Shown piece after piece: positions 7,275-12,701 of a stretch of DNA of 12,701 nt. Position 1 is the first letter of the stretch, and the number at the start of each line of letters is the position of its first letter. The notes below the pieces were generated by a model that saw only the letters and a program-made list of their open reading frames with translations, was not told where the DNA came from and did not search any database. Source of the stretch: an uncultured Veillonella sp. GTDB taxonomy: Bacteria; Bacillota; Negativicutes; Veillonellales; Veillonellaceae. The position numbers and the translations under genes were made by a program. The stretch spans positions 1 through 12,701 of the forward strand of contig NZ_CAKPTN010000039.1 of NCBI RefSeq assembly GCF_934190855.1, written 5' to 3'.

Positions 7275-8228
7275 TTAAACGATTTCAATAAGGCGTTGAG
7301 CTTTACGAATAGACATAATAGCTTCATTCATTACAGATTGAACGATAGTATGAGCCGGTTCAATAGTAGTAAGACGATTTAAACCTTGGCCTACTTGTAC
7401 AGCACCATTTACAACATCCCCATCAATAGCGGCGCGTTTGTTAGTGCCTTGAGACATTTTAGTGCGTTCTTCCGGTGTAGTAACACCATCAGTTTCAGCA
7501 GCTAGATAGCGTGTAGTAAATTCATTTTTTAAGCTGCGGACGCCACCGTGACCAGAGAGAAGGCCTGTTACAACAGAATCTGTATCTGTAGCGTTAATGA
7601 TTGCTTCTTTCATGTTTGGATGTGCTTGGCATTCTTCGGCTAACAAGAAACGAGAGCCCATTTGCACGCCTGCTGCACCCATTAGTAATGCTGCTGCAAG
7701 ACCACGGCCATCTACGATAGAGCCAGCCACAACAACAGGGATAGAAATTTCAGGTAAAATGTTTTCCATTAAAGACATTGTAGTTTGGCTACCGATGTGT
7801 CCACCAGCTTCCATGCCTTCAATAATCATTGCATCAGCACCAGCATCTTGGATGCGTTTTGCAAGTTTCAAAGATGGAACAACAGGAATAACTTTGATGC
7901 CTGCATCTTGCAGTGGTTTAATATACGGAACAGGGTTACCAGCGCCAAGAGTTACAAAGGCTGGTTTTTCTTCAATGATAATTTCTACTAATTCATCCTT
8001 ATTTGGGGCCATTAACATAAGGTTAACACCGAAAGGCTTATCTGTTAATTCTTTACAAGCACGGATCTCATTGCGTGTCCATTCAGCATCGCGGCCACCA
8101 AGAGCAATTACACCAGTAGCACCAGCGTTGGCAACGGCAGCAACTAATTTGTGTTCAGATACCCAAGCCATAGCGCCTTGAATAATAGGGTATTCAATTT
8201 GTAAAAGTTGAGTTAAAGCTGTTCTCAT
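7275..8228 (-). CDS. FabK/nitronate monooxygenase-family flavoprotein
   Basis: This 317-residue TIM-barrel FMN enzyme resembles FabK, the NADH-dependent enoyl-ACP reductase II that completes each round of fatty acid elongation. Visible motifs are IEYPIIQGAMAW (11-22), KPFGVNLML (64-72), GMEAGGHIG (138-146) with His144 at the position of the essential FabK histidine, the FMN-phosphate segment VAGSIVDGRG (168-177), and VQMGSRFL (188-195). An in-frame ATG at 8279 would add 17 residues. AGGAGG on the minus strand (8233-8238), 4 nt before the ATG at 8228, and the family's usual M-x-T-x-x-x-x-L-L-x-I-E-Y-P opening favour the shorter form. A second FabK-family gene starts at 12662 in the fatty acid operon, so this copy may be a spare reductase or a nitronate monooxygenase-like enzyme. 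Confidence 0.9.
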   Translation of the reverse strand: MRTALTQLLQIEYPIIQGAMAWVSEHKLVAAVANAGATGVIALGGRDAEWTRNEIRACKELTDKPFGVNLMLMAPNKDELVEIIIEEKPAFVTLGAGNPVPYIKPLQDAGIKVIPVVPSLKLAKRIQDAGADAMIIEGMEAGGHIGSQTTMSLMENILPEISIPVVVAGSIVDGRGLAAALLMGAAGVQMGSRFLLAEECQAHPNMKEAIINATDTDSVVTGLLSGHGGVRSLKNEFTTRYLAAETDGVTTPEERTKMSQGTNKRAAIDGDVVNGAVQVGQGLNRLTTIEPAHTIVQSVMNEAIMSIRKAQRLIEIV

Positions 8229-8249
8229 ACATCCTCCTATGATAACAAT

Positions 8250-8279
8250 GTAATAAACGAATTCTTTATTAAGCTTCAA
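8250..8279 (-). promoter_or_regulatory. Weak candidate promoter for the minus-strand FabK-family operon
   Basis: Read on the minus strand, TTGAAG (8279-8274) is followed after 18 nt by TATTAC (8255-8250), each 4 of 6 to consensus. It would start transcription near 8243, about 15 nt before the start codon. It is the best-placed candidate, but AT-rich DNA gives many such matches. Confidence 0.3.
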
Positions 8280-8334
8280 ATAAGAATCTTTTGTTCTTTT
8301 ATAAGAAACAGAGCTTTAATAAAGTAAAAGTATG

Positions 8335-8352
8335 TATAAGTATATACTTATA
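8335..8352. repeat. 18-bp perfect palindrome
   Basis: TATAAGTATATACTTATA reads the same on both strands. It could be an operator for a dimeric regulator of the minus-strand operon about 105 bp away. Palindromes also arise easily in TA-rich sequence, so the function is uncertain. Confidence 0.4.
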
Positions 8353-8499
8353 TACTAATGTGATTAGGTGTATTTGTTAGAAACTATATAGTCCTATAAT
8401 AACTTTTATATAGTCATATAAGCTCTTCTATATATAATAGTATAATATATAAATTATGTATACCTTAGATAGATGGATTGCAGTTGTTAATTAAATAAA

Positions 8500-8520
8500 T
8501 AAGCTGTTAGTAAGCTGTTA
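8500..8520. repeat. Tandem direct repeat TAAGCTGTTA, 11-bp period
   Basis: Two exact 10-bp copies lie one helical turn apart (8500-8509 and 8511-8520), separated by a single G. They are about 165 bp upstream of the rubredoxin promoter. The phasing would suit side-by-side protein binding, but no regulator is identified. Confidence 0.45.
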
Positions 8521-8528
8521 CTCTTAAA

Positions 8529-8580
8529 TTTGAAATAGTATGGTCTAAAATGTCAAAGGACATTAATGTTATATTTCAAA
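8529..8580. repeat. Nested inverted repeat
   Basis: An outer 9-bp stem (8529-8537 with 8572-8580) encloses an inner 6-bp hairpin AATGTC/GACATT (8549-8554 with 8559-8564, loop AAAG). No T run follows, so it is not a normal terminator. It may be a structured RNA or an operator region; no family was recognised. Confidence 0.4.
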
Positions 8581-8683
8581 ATTCTAATTGATAATACATT
8601 TCAAGTTTGTAAGGTAGGATAAATCCGCATAGTATATATGATTTTTAAATATTAGAAAAATTGAGAAAATAAGAAAATGAGTA

Positions 8684-8712
8684 TTGAAAAGTTTCGATAT
8701 CTTTGGTATACT
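8684..8712 (+). promoter_or_regulatory. Probable sigma-A promoter of rubredoxin
   Basis: TTGAAA at 8684-8689 and TATACT at 8707-8712 are separated by exactly 17 nt. These are the same hexamers and spacing as the nrdD promoter. Transcription would start near 8719, giving a leader of about 69 nt. Confidence 0.7.
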
Positions 8713-8787
8713 ACATTACAGATAGAGTATCTAATTTAATTAAAGATAAAATTTAAACAAAATTTTCAAGTGAAGGAGGAAATACAC

Positions 8788-8922
8788 ATGGAAAAATACG
8801 TATGCGTAGTATGTGGTTGGGTTTATGACGAAGCTGTTGAAGGCGTAAAATTCGAAGATCAACCAGCTGATTATGTTTGCCCACTTTGCGGTGTTGGTAA
8901 AGACCAATTCGAAAAAATGTAA
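8788..8922 (+). CDS. Rubredoxin, short 44-residue form
   Basis: Rubredoxin is a small cytosolic one-electron carrier with a single Fe(Cys)4 centre. In anaerobes it typically feeds electrons to oxygen- or peroxide-reducing enzymes such as rubrerythrin or flavodiiron proteins. The protein starts [11 protein letters not shown] and has its ligands at Cys6, Cys9, Cys31 and Cys34, followed by GVGKDQFE, a hallmark of classical rubredoxins. It is about ten residues shorter than the usual 52-54, and the missing part is the loop between the two CxxC pairs. Short rubredoxins of about 45 residues with a shortened loop are known, for example in Desulfovibrio desulfuricans, so it is expected to be functional. 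AAGGAGGA at 8773-8780 lies 7 nt before the ATG. It has its own promoter and terminator and is monocistronic. Confidence 0.95.
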   Translation: MEKYVCVVCGWVYDEAVEGVKFEDQPADYVCPLCGVGKDQFEKM

Positions 8923-8932
8923 TTGACTTTCC

Positions 8933-8974
8933 AAAAAGGCTATCTTGAGTCCACTTAAGATAGTCTTTTTTATT
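8933..8974 (+). terminator. Intrinsic terminator after rubredoxin
   Basis: An 18-bp stem with two G-U pairs (8933-8950 with 8953-8970) is followed by further T residues to about 8975. It lies 10 bp after the stop codon and abuts the next promoter, whose -35 box begins at 8974. Confidence 0.88.
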
Positions 8975-9002
8975 TGACAAAGCACCATGTCATGTTTATA
9001 AT
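8974..9002 (+). promoter_or_regulatory. Perfect consensus sigma-A promoter of yceD-rpmF
   Basis: TTGACA at 8974-8979 and TATAAT at 8997-9002 match consensus at all twelve positions with the ideal 17-nt spacer. Transcription should start near 9009. That rules out the ATG at 9006 as a start codon and leaves a leader of about 15 nt. Such a promoter suits a highly expressed ribosomal protein operon. Confidence 0.92.
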
Positions 9003-9023
9003 ATTATGAGTCGAGGTAAGATT

Positions 9024-9536
9024 ATGAAACTGCAAGTAGAGCAAGCAAAAGAACATATAGGAAAGAAATTTCCTTATAGCTATACGATACCAACCTCTGA
9101 GCTTGGTGACGTAACTGCTTTTCCTTGGAGCCGTCATGATATAACCATTAATGGTGAGTTTTGGTTTGATGGTCAAAATTACATCGTTCAAGGTTCGATA
9201 GAGTCTAAAGGTGATTACGATTGTTCTCGTTGTTTAAATTCGACAGAGCATGATCGTAAGGATTCCTTTGAGGAAATCTTTAGTGACCGTCGAGATACTG
9301 CGGATGATGTGACTCCTTTCGATGGAGAGGAAATTGACTTAACCGAACTAATTAGGGATACATTAATCATCAATGAGCCCTCTCAAGTGTTATGTCAGGA
9401 TGATTGCAAAGGATTGTGCGTTCATTGCGGAGCAAATTTAAATGTTTCACCTTGTTCTTGTGAATCCTTTGTGGTGGATCCTCGATTTGCAGAGTTACGT
9501 GCTTTGCTTGATGAGAAAGATGATAGATTGTCCTAA
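9024..9536 (+). CDS. yceD: YceD / DUF177 family zinc-finger-like protein
   Basis: This family is encoded directly before rpmF in many bacteria and has been linked to 23S rRNA processing or accumulation and to ribosome assembly; its exact activity is not settled. From the chosen start it has 170 residues. An N-terminal beta-rich domain leads into a DCSRC segment. The C-terminal signature has Cys124, Cys128, Cys132, Cys135 ([10 protein letters not shown]), Cys144 and Cys146, probably metal-binding. An in-frame ATG at 9006 would add six residues but lies at or before the predicted transcription start and has no ribosome binding site. GAGG at 9013-9016 is 7 nt before the ATG at 9024. It is co-transcribed with rpmF, 25 bp downstream. 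Confidence 0.88.
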   Translation: MKLQVEQAKEHIGKKFPYSYTIPTSELGDVTAFPWSRHDITINGEFWFDGQNYIVQGSIESKGDYDCSRCLNSTEHDRKDSFEEIFSDRRDTADDVTPFDGEEIDLTELIRDTLIINEPSQVLCQDDCKGLCVHCGANLNVSPCSCESFVVDPRFAELRALLDEKDDRLS

Positions 9537-9561
9537 TGATTGTACTAAGGAGGTGCAGATA

Positions 9562-9738
9562 ATGGCAGTACCTAAACGTAGATTGTCTAAATGCCGTCGC
9601 GATCGTCGTCGTGCTAATTGGAAATTAGAAGCTCCTGGTTATGTAGCATGCCCACAATGCCACGAACCTAAGATGCCTCATCGTGTTTGCCCTACATGTG
9701 GTCACTATAAAGGTGAGCAAGTAGTAGCTAATGCTTAA
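9562..9738 (+). CDS. rpmF: 50S ribosomal protein L32, zinc-ribbon form
   Basis: L32 (bL32) is a small protein of the large ribosomal subunit. The 58-residue sequence opens with the diagnostic [20 protein letters not shown]. It carries a complete C4 zinc ribbon (Cys30, Cys33, Cys43, Cys46), so it is the zinc-dependent form and not the cysteine-free paralogue some bacteria express under zinc limitation. AAGGAGGT at 9547-9554 gives an 8-nt spacing from the last G of the core to the ATG and excludes upstream in-frame extensions. It is the second and last gene of the yceD operon, with a terminator 14 bp after the stop. Confidence 0.97.
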   Translation: MAVPKRRLSKCRRDRRRANWKLEAPGYVACPQCHEPKMPHRVCPTCGHYKGEQVVANA

Positions 9739-9752
9739 TATGTGAGCGGATG

Positions 9753-9784
9753 AAAAGACGCCTACTTCGGTAGGCGTCTTTTTT
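9753..9784 (+). terminator. Intrinsic terminator after rpmF, TTCG tetraloop
   Basis: A perfect 13-bp stem (9753-9765 with 9770-9782) closes a very stable C(TTCG)G loop and is followed by a six-T run at 9779-9784. It ends the yceD-rpmF transcript, so fapR needs its own promoter. Confidence 0.95.
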
Positions 9785-10005
9785 ATATGTTTTTTCATTT
9801 TATATTCTTATATAGTTTTTAGTTATATACTTATAACTTTATATGCCACTTAATTAGTAGTAAGTGTCACTATTTTATAGTAAGATTAATCTATAAGGTA
9901 GTGGCATTTTTTTATACTTTTATAAACTAAAAGATACTTAAATATAAAATTATAACTATATTTTGTATATGTCATTAAAATTTGTTACTATATGTATGAA
10001 AAGCC
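9785..10005. other. AT-rich intergenic stretch before fapR with a structured element
   Basis: No protein gene is supported. At 9843-9850 and 9900-9907 there is an 8-bp inverted repeat (ATGCCACT/AGTGGCAT) followed directly by a seven-T run. The loop contains a 6-bp hairpin TTATAG/CTATAA (9875-9880 with 9891-9896) and a weaker stem near 9856-9874. This may be an extra terminator or the end of a small RNA. No good -35/-10 pair was found before it. Confidence 0.4.
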
Positions 10006-10034
10006 TTGCCAATAGGGGAATTATTGTATATACT
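10006..10034 (+). promoter_or_regulatory. Probable sigma-A promoter of the fapR-plsX-fabH operon
   Basis: TTGCCA at 10006-10011 and TATACT at 10029-10034, each 5 of 6, are separated by exactly 17 nt. The start would be near 10041, directly ahead of the FapR operator-like sequence at 10047-10063. Confidence 0.7.
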
Positions 10035-10046
10035 TAGGATGTAATA

Positions 10047-10063
10047 TTAATACTAGGTCATAA
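10047..10063 (+). promoter_or_regulatory. Probable FapR operator
   Basis: TTAATACTAGGTCATAA matches the reverse complement of the Bacillus FapR box TTAGTACCTAGTCTTAA at 14 of 17 positions by hand count. It sits 11 bp before the fapR start and just after the predicted transcription start, as expected for autorepression. Malonyl-CoA would release the repressor in the classical model. Confidence 0.75.
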
Positions 10064-10074
10064 AAGGTGGTCCC

Positions 10075-10635
10075 ATGAGTCGGTTAAAGAAGCAAGAGCG
10101 CCAAAAGCAGTTACAAGAAAAACTGAATATTACGCCATTTCTTACTGATGAAGAATTGGCAACGCACTTTAGTGTAAGTGTGCCAACTATTCGTCTAGAT
10201 CGACTAGAGTTGGGAATACCTGAGTTGCGTGAACGTATTCGCGTAATGGCTACAGGTCAATCACAAGAAACGGTAGATCATGTACCGTATGAAGTAGTTG
10301 GGGAATTGATTGATGTCACTGAAGGGCAACAAGCATTATCTATGCTACGGACTACGGCTGATATGGAAGATCGATTTGGACATGTAGAGCCACAGTATTT
10401 ATATGCTCAAGCAAATTCCCTCGCAAAAGTAGTCATGGGTACTACTGTTTGTTCTGCGGAAGTTGGAAATATAAAATACAAGAACCCAGTAGGAGCTGGT
10501 ACAAATTTGGTGGCAAAAGCAGAAATTGTTCGCCGCCGAGGTAATAAGTTCTTTATTTGGGTCATCATAAGAGATAAAATAAAAGAAGTATTTCGCGCAA
10601 AATTTATTATGGAATCCGTAGAGAATAGGGTGTAA
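10075..10635 (+). CDS. fapR: Transcription factor FapR, fatty acid and phospholipid synthesis repressor
   Basis: FapR represses lipid synthesis genes until malonyl-CoA binds it. The 186-residue protein has the expected layout: a DeoR-like helix-turn-helix (about 22-46, with the highly conserved TIRLDRLELGIPELRERI region at 38-55), then a hot-dog effector domain from about 72 to the end. The ligand-pocket motif AQANSLA is present at 111-117. By eye alignment to Bacillus subtilis FapR, the malonate-contacting Arg106 and the next Gly in ARGHHLFAQAN read Glu105 and Pro106 here (VEPQYLYAQAN). Effector recognition may therefore differ. AGGTGG at 10065-10070 precedes the ATG by 4 nt. A FapR-box-like operator lies immediately upstream, and plsX begins 3 bp after the stop. 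Confidence 0.93.
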   Translation: MSRLKKQERQKQLQEKLNITPFLTDEELATHFSVSVPTIRLDRLELGIPELRERIRVMATGQSQETVDHVPYEVVGELIDVTEGQQALSMLRTTADMEDRFGHVEPQYLYAQANSLAKVVMGTTVCSAEVGNIKYKNPVGAGTNLVAKAEIVRRRGNKFFIWVIIRDKIKEVFRAKFIMESVENRV

Positions 10636-10638
10636 ATT

Positions 10639-11667
10639 ATGAAAATTGCAATAGACGCCATGGGTGGCGACTTTGCTCCATTGGAGACTGTACTAGGATC
10701 CATTGAAGCCGTACGAGCAAATGAACACATTCAAGTGGTGCTCGTCGGCGATGAGCAGCAAATTTTTAACATATTAGAAGCTAATAATGAAGCTAAGAAT
10801 CCACGTATTTCTGTACATCATGCTAGTGAAGTAATCGGCATGGATGAGCATCCAGGTCAAGCATTGCGCAAGAAAAAAGATGCATCTATCGTAGTAGCTA
10901 CAGCGCTAGTTCGCGATAATCATTGTGATGCTGTTATTGCTCCTGGTAGCACCGGAGCTGCTGTTGCAGCAGCCTTGTTTGGTCTTGGCCGCATTACGGG
11001 GGTAGATCGCCCTGTTATTGCAACACCAATGCCTACAGTAAGTGGTATTACTGTTATGCTAGATTCAGGTGCAAATTCAAATTGCAAGCCTAAACATCTT
11101 GTACAAGGTGCTTTGATGGGTTCTGAATACGCAAAGCTTTTATTAGGTAAAGAAAATCCTACTGTAGGATTACTAAATATCGGTGAAGAATCCACAAAAG
11201 GGAATGATGTTGTTCTAGCTACGTATCCAATCTTGGAACGTATGAAGCTTATTAACTTTAAAGGTAACATTGAAGGTCGTGATATTCCAAAAGGGACTGT
11301 TGATGTTGTTGTATGTGATGGCTTTGTAGGCAATGTAGTATTGAAATTTGCGGAAGGCTTGGTAACAGGCTTAACACAATTAGTAAAAGATAGCATTATG
11401 GCAGGTAGTATTTTTGCCAAGATTGGTGCTATGTTAGTAAAGCCAGCTTTGAAAAAAATGGCAAAACGCTTAGATCACACTGAAAATGGTGGCGCTCCAC
11501 TCTTAGGTGTTAATGGTTTGTTTATGATTTCTCATGGCAGTTCTAAGGCCAAAGAGATTAAGAGTGCTATCGAAATTGCTGATGATCTAGTAGAGCGTAA
11601 AATTATTCAACACATTCGTGATACGATGGAAATTGAAGGAGCCTTAAAGTATGACTATGATGAATAA
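10639..11667 (+). CDS. plsX: Phosphate acyltransferase PlsX
   Basis: PlsX converts long-chain acyl-ACP and phosphate to acyl-phosphate, which PlsY uses for glycerol-3-phosphate acylation, the first step of phospholipid synthesis. It acts as a peripheral membrane protein. The 342 residues are the normal length. The N-terminal signature DAMGGDFAP (6-14) is intact, as are the APGSTGA, TVGLLNIGEE and VVCDGFVGNV segments characteristic of the family. A TAGGG at 10626-10630, within the end of fapR, lies 8 nt before the ATG. The gene follows fapR by 3 bp and overlaps fabH by 17 bp, so all three are translated from one transcript. A long open frame on the opposite strand at 10920-11420 is a coding shadow. 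Confidence 0.97.
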   Translation: MKIAIDAMGGDFAPLETVLGSIEAVRANEHIQVVLVGDEQQIFNILEANNEAKNPRISVHHASEVIGMDEHPGQALRKKKDASIVVATALVRDNHCDAVIAPGSTGAAVAAALFGLGRITGVDRPVIATPMPTVSGITVMLDSGANSNCKPKHLVQGALMGSEYAKLLLGKENPTVGLLNIGEESTKGNDVVLATYPILERMKLINFKGNIEGRDIPKGTVDVVVCDGFVGNVVLKFAEGLVTGLTQLVKDSIMAGSIFAKIGAMLVKPALKKMAKRLDHTENGGAPLLGVNGLFMISHGSSKAKEIKSAIEIADDLVERKIIQHIRDTMEIEGALKYDYDE

Positions 11668-12646
11668 ACCTGTAGGGATCATTGGTACTGGGAGCTTCCT
11701 TCCTGACAATGTAGTAACAAACTTTGATCTTGAAAAAATGGTTGATACCAACGACCAATGGATTAGAGAACGTACTGGTATAGAAGAACGACGCATTGCA
11801 CCGGAAGGTATGAATACATCCTATATGGCAACAGAGGCTGCTAAGAAAGCATTGCAAATGGCTAAGGTCAATGCAGAAGACATCGATATGATTATCTTTG
11901 CTACCTTAACACCAGATATGATTATTCCTTCTGCAGCTTGTGTTTTGCAAGCTAATCTAGGGGCTAAAAACGCAGCAGCTTACGATTTACAAGCGGCATG
12001 TTCTGGCTTTGTATATGGATTGATTACTGCAGCTAGTTATATTAGCTCTGGTATTTATAAGAAAGTACTCGTTGTGGGGGCAGAAATTCTTTCCCGTCGA
12101 GTAAACTGGAATGATCGTGGCACATGTATCCTCTTCGGTGATGGTGCAGGTGCTGCAGTAGTATCTGAAGTACCTGAAGGTTATGGTATTAAAGGTATTG
12201 ATATGGGCGCCGACGGCACTGGTGGACCAGCACTTTGTATTCCAGCAGGTGGTACTGCTGTGGTAGCCAATGATCAACGTGTAGAAGAAGGTTTAACATT
12301 CATTCACATGGATGGCCCTGAAGTATATAAATTTGCTGTTAAAACGATGGGACGCACTGTTTTAAAATCTTTAGAACGAGCTGGTATGGAGCTAAATGAA
12401 TTAGATTACTTCATCCCTCATCAAGCAAATATTCGCATTATTGATTCTGCAGCAAAACGATTGCATCTGCCAATGGAAAAAGTTTTTGTTAATTTACATA
12501 AGTATGGTAATACATCTGCCGCGTCTGTAGCGATTGCTCTTGATGAAGCATATCGTGAAGGACATTTCAAACGTGGAGATAATGTTGCGTTTGCAGGATT
12601 TGGTGCGGGCCTAACATGGGCAAGCCTAGTCTTGAAATGGTATTAA
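11651..12646 (+). CDS. fabH: 3-oxoacyl-ACP synthase III (KASIII)
   Basis: FabH starts fatty acid synthesis by condensing acetyl-CoA (or another short acyl-CoA) with malonyl-ACP. The 331-residue protein has the full catalytic triad: Cys117 in LQAACSGF, His257 in PHQANIRI and Asn287 in YGNTSAAS. The N-terminal GTGSFLPDNVVTN and WIRERTGIEERR segments are typical. Start choice: AAGGAG at 11636-11641 is 9 nt before the ATG at 11651, and ATGs at 11657 and 11660 are further away. The 17-bp overlap with plsX implies translational coupling. A fabK gene begins 15 bp after the stop. Whether the primer is straight or branched chain cannot be read from the sequence. Confidence 0.97.
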   Translation: MTMMNKPVGIIGTGSFLPDNVVTNFDLEKMVDTNDQWIRERTGIEERRIAPEGMNTSYMATEAAKKALQMAKVNAEDIDMIIFATLTPDMIIPSAACVLQANLGAKNAAAYDLQAACSGFVYGLITAASYISSGIYKKVLVVGAEILSRRVNWNDRGTCILFGDGAGAAVVSEVPEGYGIKGIDMGADGTGGPALCIPAGGTAVVANDQRVEEGLTFIHMDGPEVYKFAVKTMGRTVLKSLERAGMELNELDYFIPHQANIRIIDSAAKRLHLPMEKVFVNLHKYGNTSAASVAIALDEAYREGHFKRGDNVAFAGFGAGLTWASLVLKWY

Positions 12647-12661
12647 GGAGGACACATCAAG

Positions 12662-12701
12662 ATGATTAAGACTGACATTTGTGATTTATTGCAGATTGAG
12701 T
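12662..12701 (+). CDS. fabK: FabK-type enoyl-ACP reductase, N-terminus only
   Basis: Only 13 codons are visible before the window ends: MIKTDICDLLQIE. This matches the start of FabK proteins, where the continuation would be YPIIQGGMAW. It closely parallels MRTALTQLLQIE of the FabK-family protein encoded at 7275-8228. AAGGAGG at 12645-12651 overlaps the fabH stop region and is 10 nt before the ATG. Position directly after fabH supports the assignment, since fabH-fabK order is common in Firmicutes fatty acid clusters. The identity rests on few residues plus context. Confidence 0.75.
   Translation, partial: MIKTDICDLLQIE

Larger units (their letters stand above)
8280..8683. other. Gene-free AT-rich intergenic stretch with repeats and palindromes
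   Basis: No supported gene lies here. It separates the divergent FabK-family operon (minus) from rubredoxin (plus). It holds a perfect 18-bp palindrome at 8335-8352, a 10-bp direct repeat TAAGCTGTTA at 8500-8509 and 8511-8520 (period 11 bp), and a nested inverted repeat at 8529-8580. Several TATAAT strings (for example 8433-8438 and 8441-8446) have no matching -35 box. The stretch may be regulatory, or degenerate spacer DNA. Confidence 0.5.

Noticed and set aside
7597..8181. Open frame of 194 codons on the plus strand
   Set aside because: It is antisense to the FabK-family gene, is rich in Ala, Pro and Ser as expected from reading that gene backwards, and has no ribosome site or recognisable motif.
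8229..8279. N-terminal extension of the FabK-family protein to 8279
   Set aside because: AGGAGG sits directly before the ATG at 8228. The extra 17 residues match nothing in the family and would overlap the ribosome site and candidate promoter.
8264..8283. Possible FapR box before the minus-strand FabK-family gene
   Set aside because: Only the first TTAAG fits the operator; the central and right parts do not match, so no FapR control is claimed for this copy.
8431..8446. TATAAT strings as promoters in the intergenic stretch
   Set aside because: No acceptable -35 box lies 16-18 bp upstream on either strand, and such strings are frequent in TA-rich DNA.
8740..8988. Overlapping minus-strand small frames around rubredoxin
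   Set aside because: They run antisense through rubredoxin and its terminator, and the rubredoxin cysteine pattern leaves no doubt about the real strand.
10920..11420. Open frame of 166 codons on the minus strand
   Set aside because: It is antisense to plsX, a clear full-length gene, and has low-complexity Ser/Thr/Pro content with no motif.
1..12701. CRISPR array, insertion sequence, tRNA or rRNA
   Set aside because: No regularly spaced repeats, transposase-like frame, terminal inverted repeats, tRNA cloverleaf or rRNA segment was recognised on reading both strands.

Overview
The window is an AT-rich chromosomal segment from a strictly or facultatively anaerobic member of the Firmicutes, most likely a Negativicute of the Veillonella type. 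The evidence is a class III (oxygen-sensitive) ribonucleotide reductase with its activase, a stand-alone rubredoxin, strong AGGAGG-type ribosome binding sites, near-consensus sigma-A promoters, and a Gram-positive-style fatty acid cluster with FapR and FabK. The genus is inferred from gene content and protein flavour; no search was run.

Region 1 (1-2415) looks like the edge of a surface-polysaccharide locus. It holds the C-terminal two thirds of a UDP-glucose 6-dehydrogenase, a small VanZ-family membrane protein, a strong terminator, and then a separately promoted CpsB/CapC-like PHP-fold protein. That last protein has lost nearly all of its expected metal ligands.

Region 2 (2414-6683) is the anaerobic dNTP module. 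nrdD is preceded by a promoter carrying two NrdR-box-like sequences exactly 32 bp apart, and by a leader containing a terminator-like hairpin. nrdG follows with its own candidate promoter. A ClC-family anion transporter is translationally coupled to nrdG. A probable bidirectional terminator closes the unit.

Region 3 (6706-8228, minus strand) is a two-gene operon: a FabK/nitronate monooxygenase-family flavoprotein followed by a gamma-carbonic-anhydrase-like hexapeptide-repeat protein. About 560 bases of gene-free AT-rich DNA with palindromes and direct repeats separate it from the next gene.

Region 4 (8684-9784) holds a 44-residue rubredoxin with its own promoter and terminator, then a yceD-rpmF (DUF177 protein - ribosomal protein L32) operon behind a perfect TTGACA-N17-TATAAT promoter.

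Region 5 (10006-12701) is the start of the lipid synthesis operon fapR-plsX-fabH-fabK. It has a good promoter and a probable FapR operator just ahead of fapR. The last gene, a second fabK, runs off the right edge, so the window carries two FabK paralogues in different settings.

I do not see a clearly new multi-gene system, CRISPR array, transposon, tRNA or rRNA here. The points most worth a second look are the metal-site-less PHP protein, the paired NrdR sites with a possible attenuator, the altered ligand-pocket residues in FapR, the ClC with Thr at the proton-glutamate position, and the second FabK outside the fatty acid cluster.
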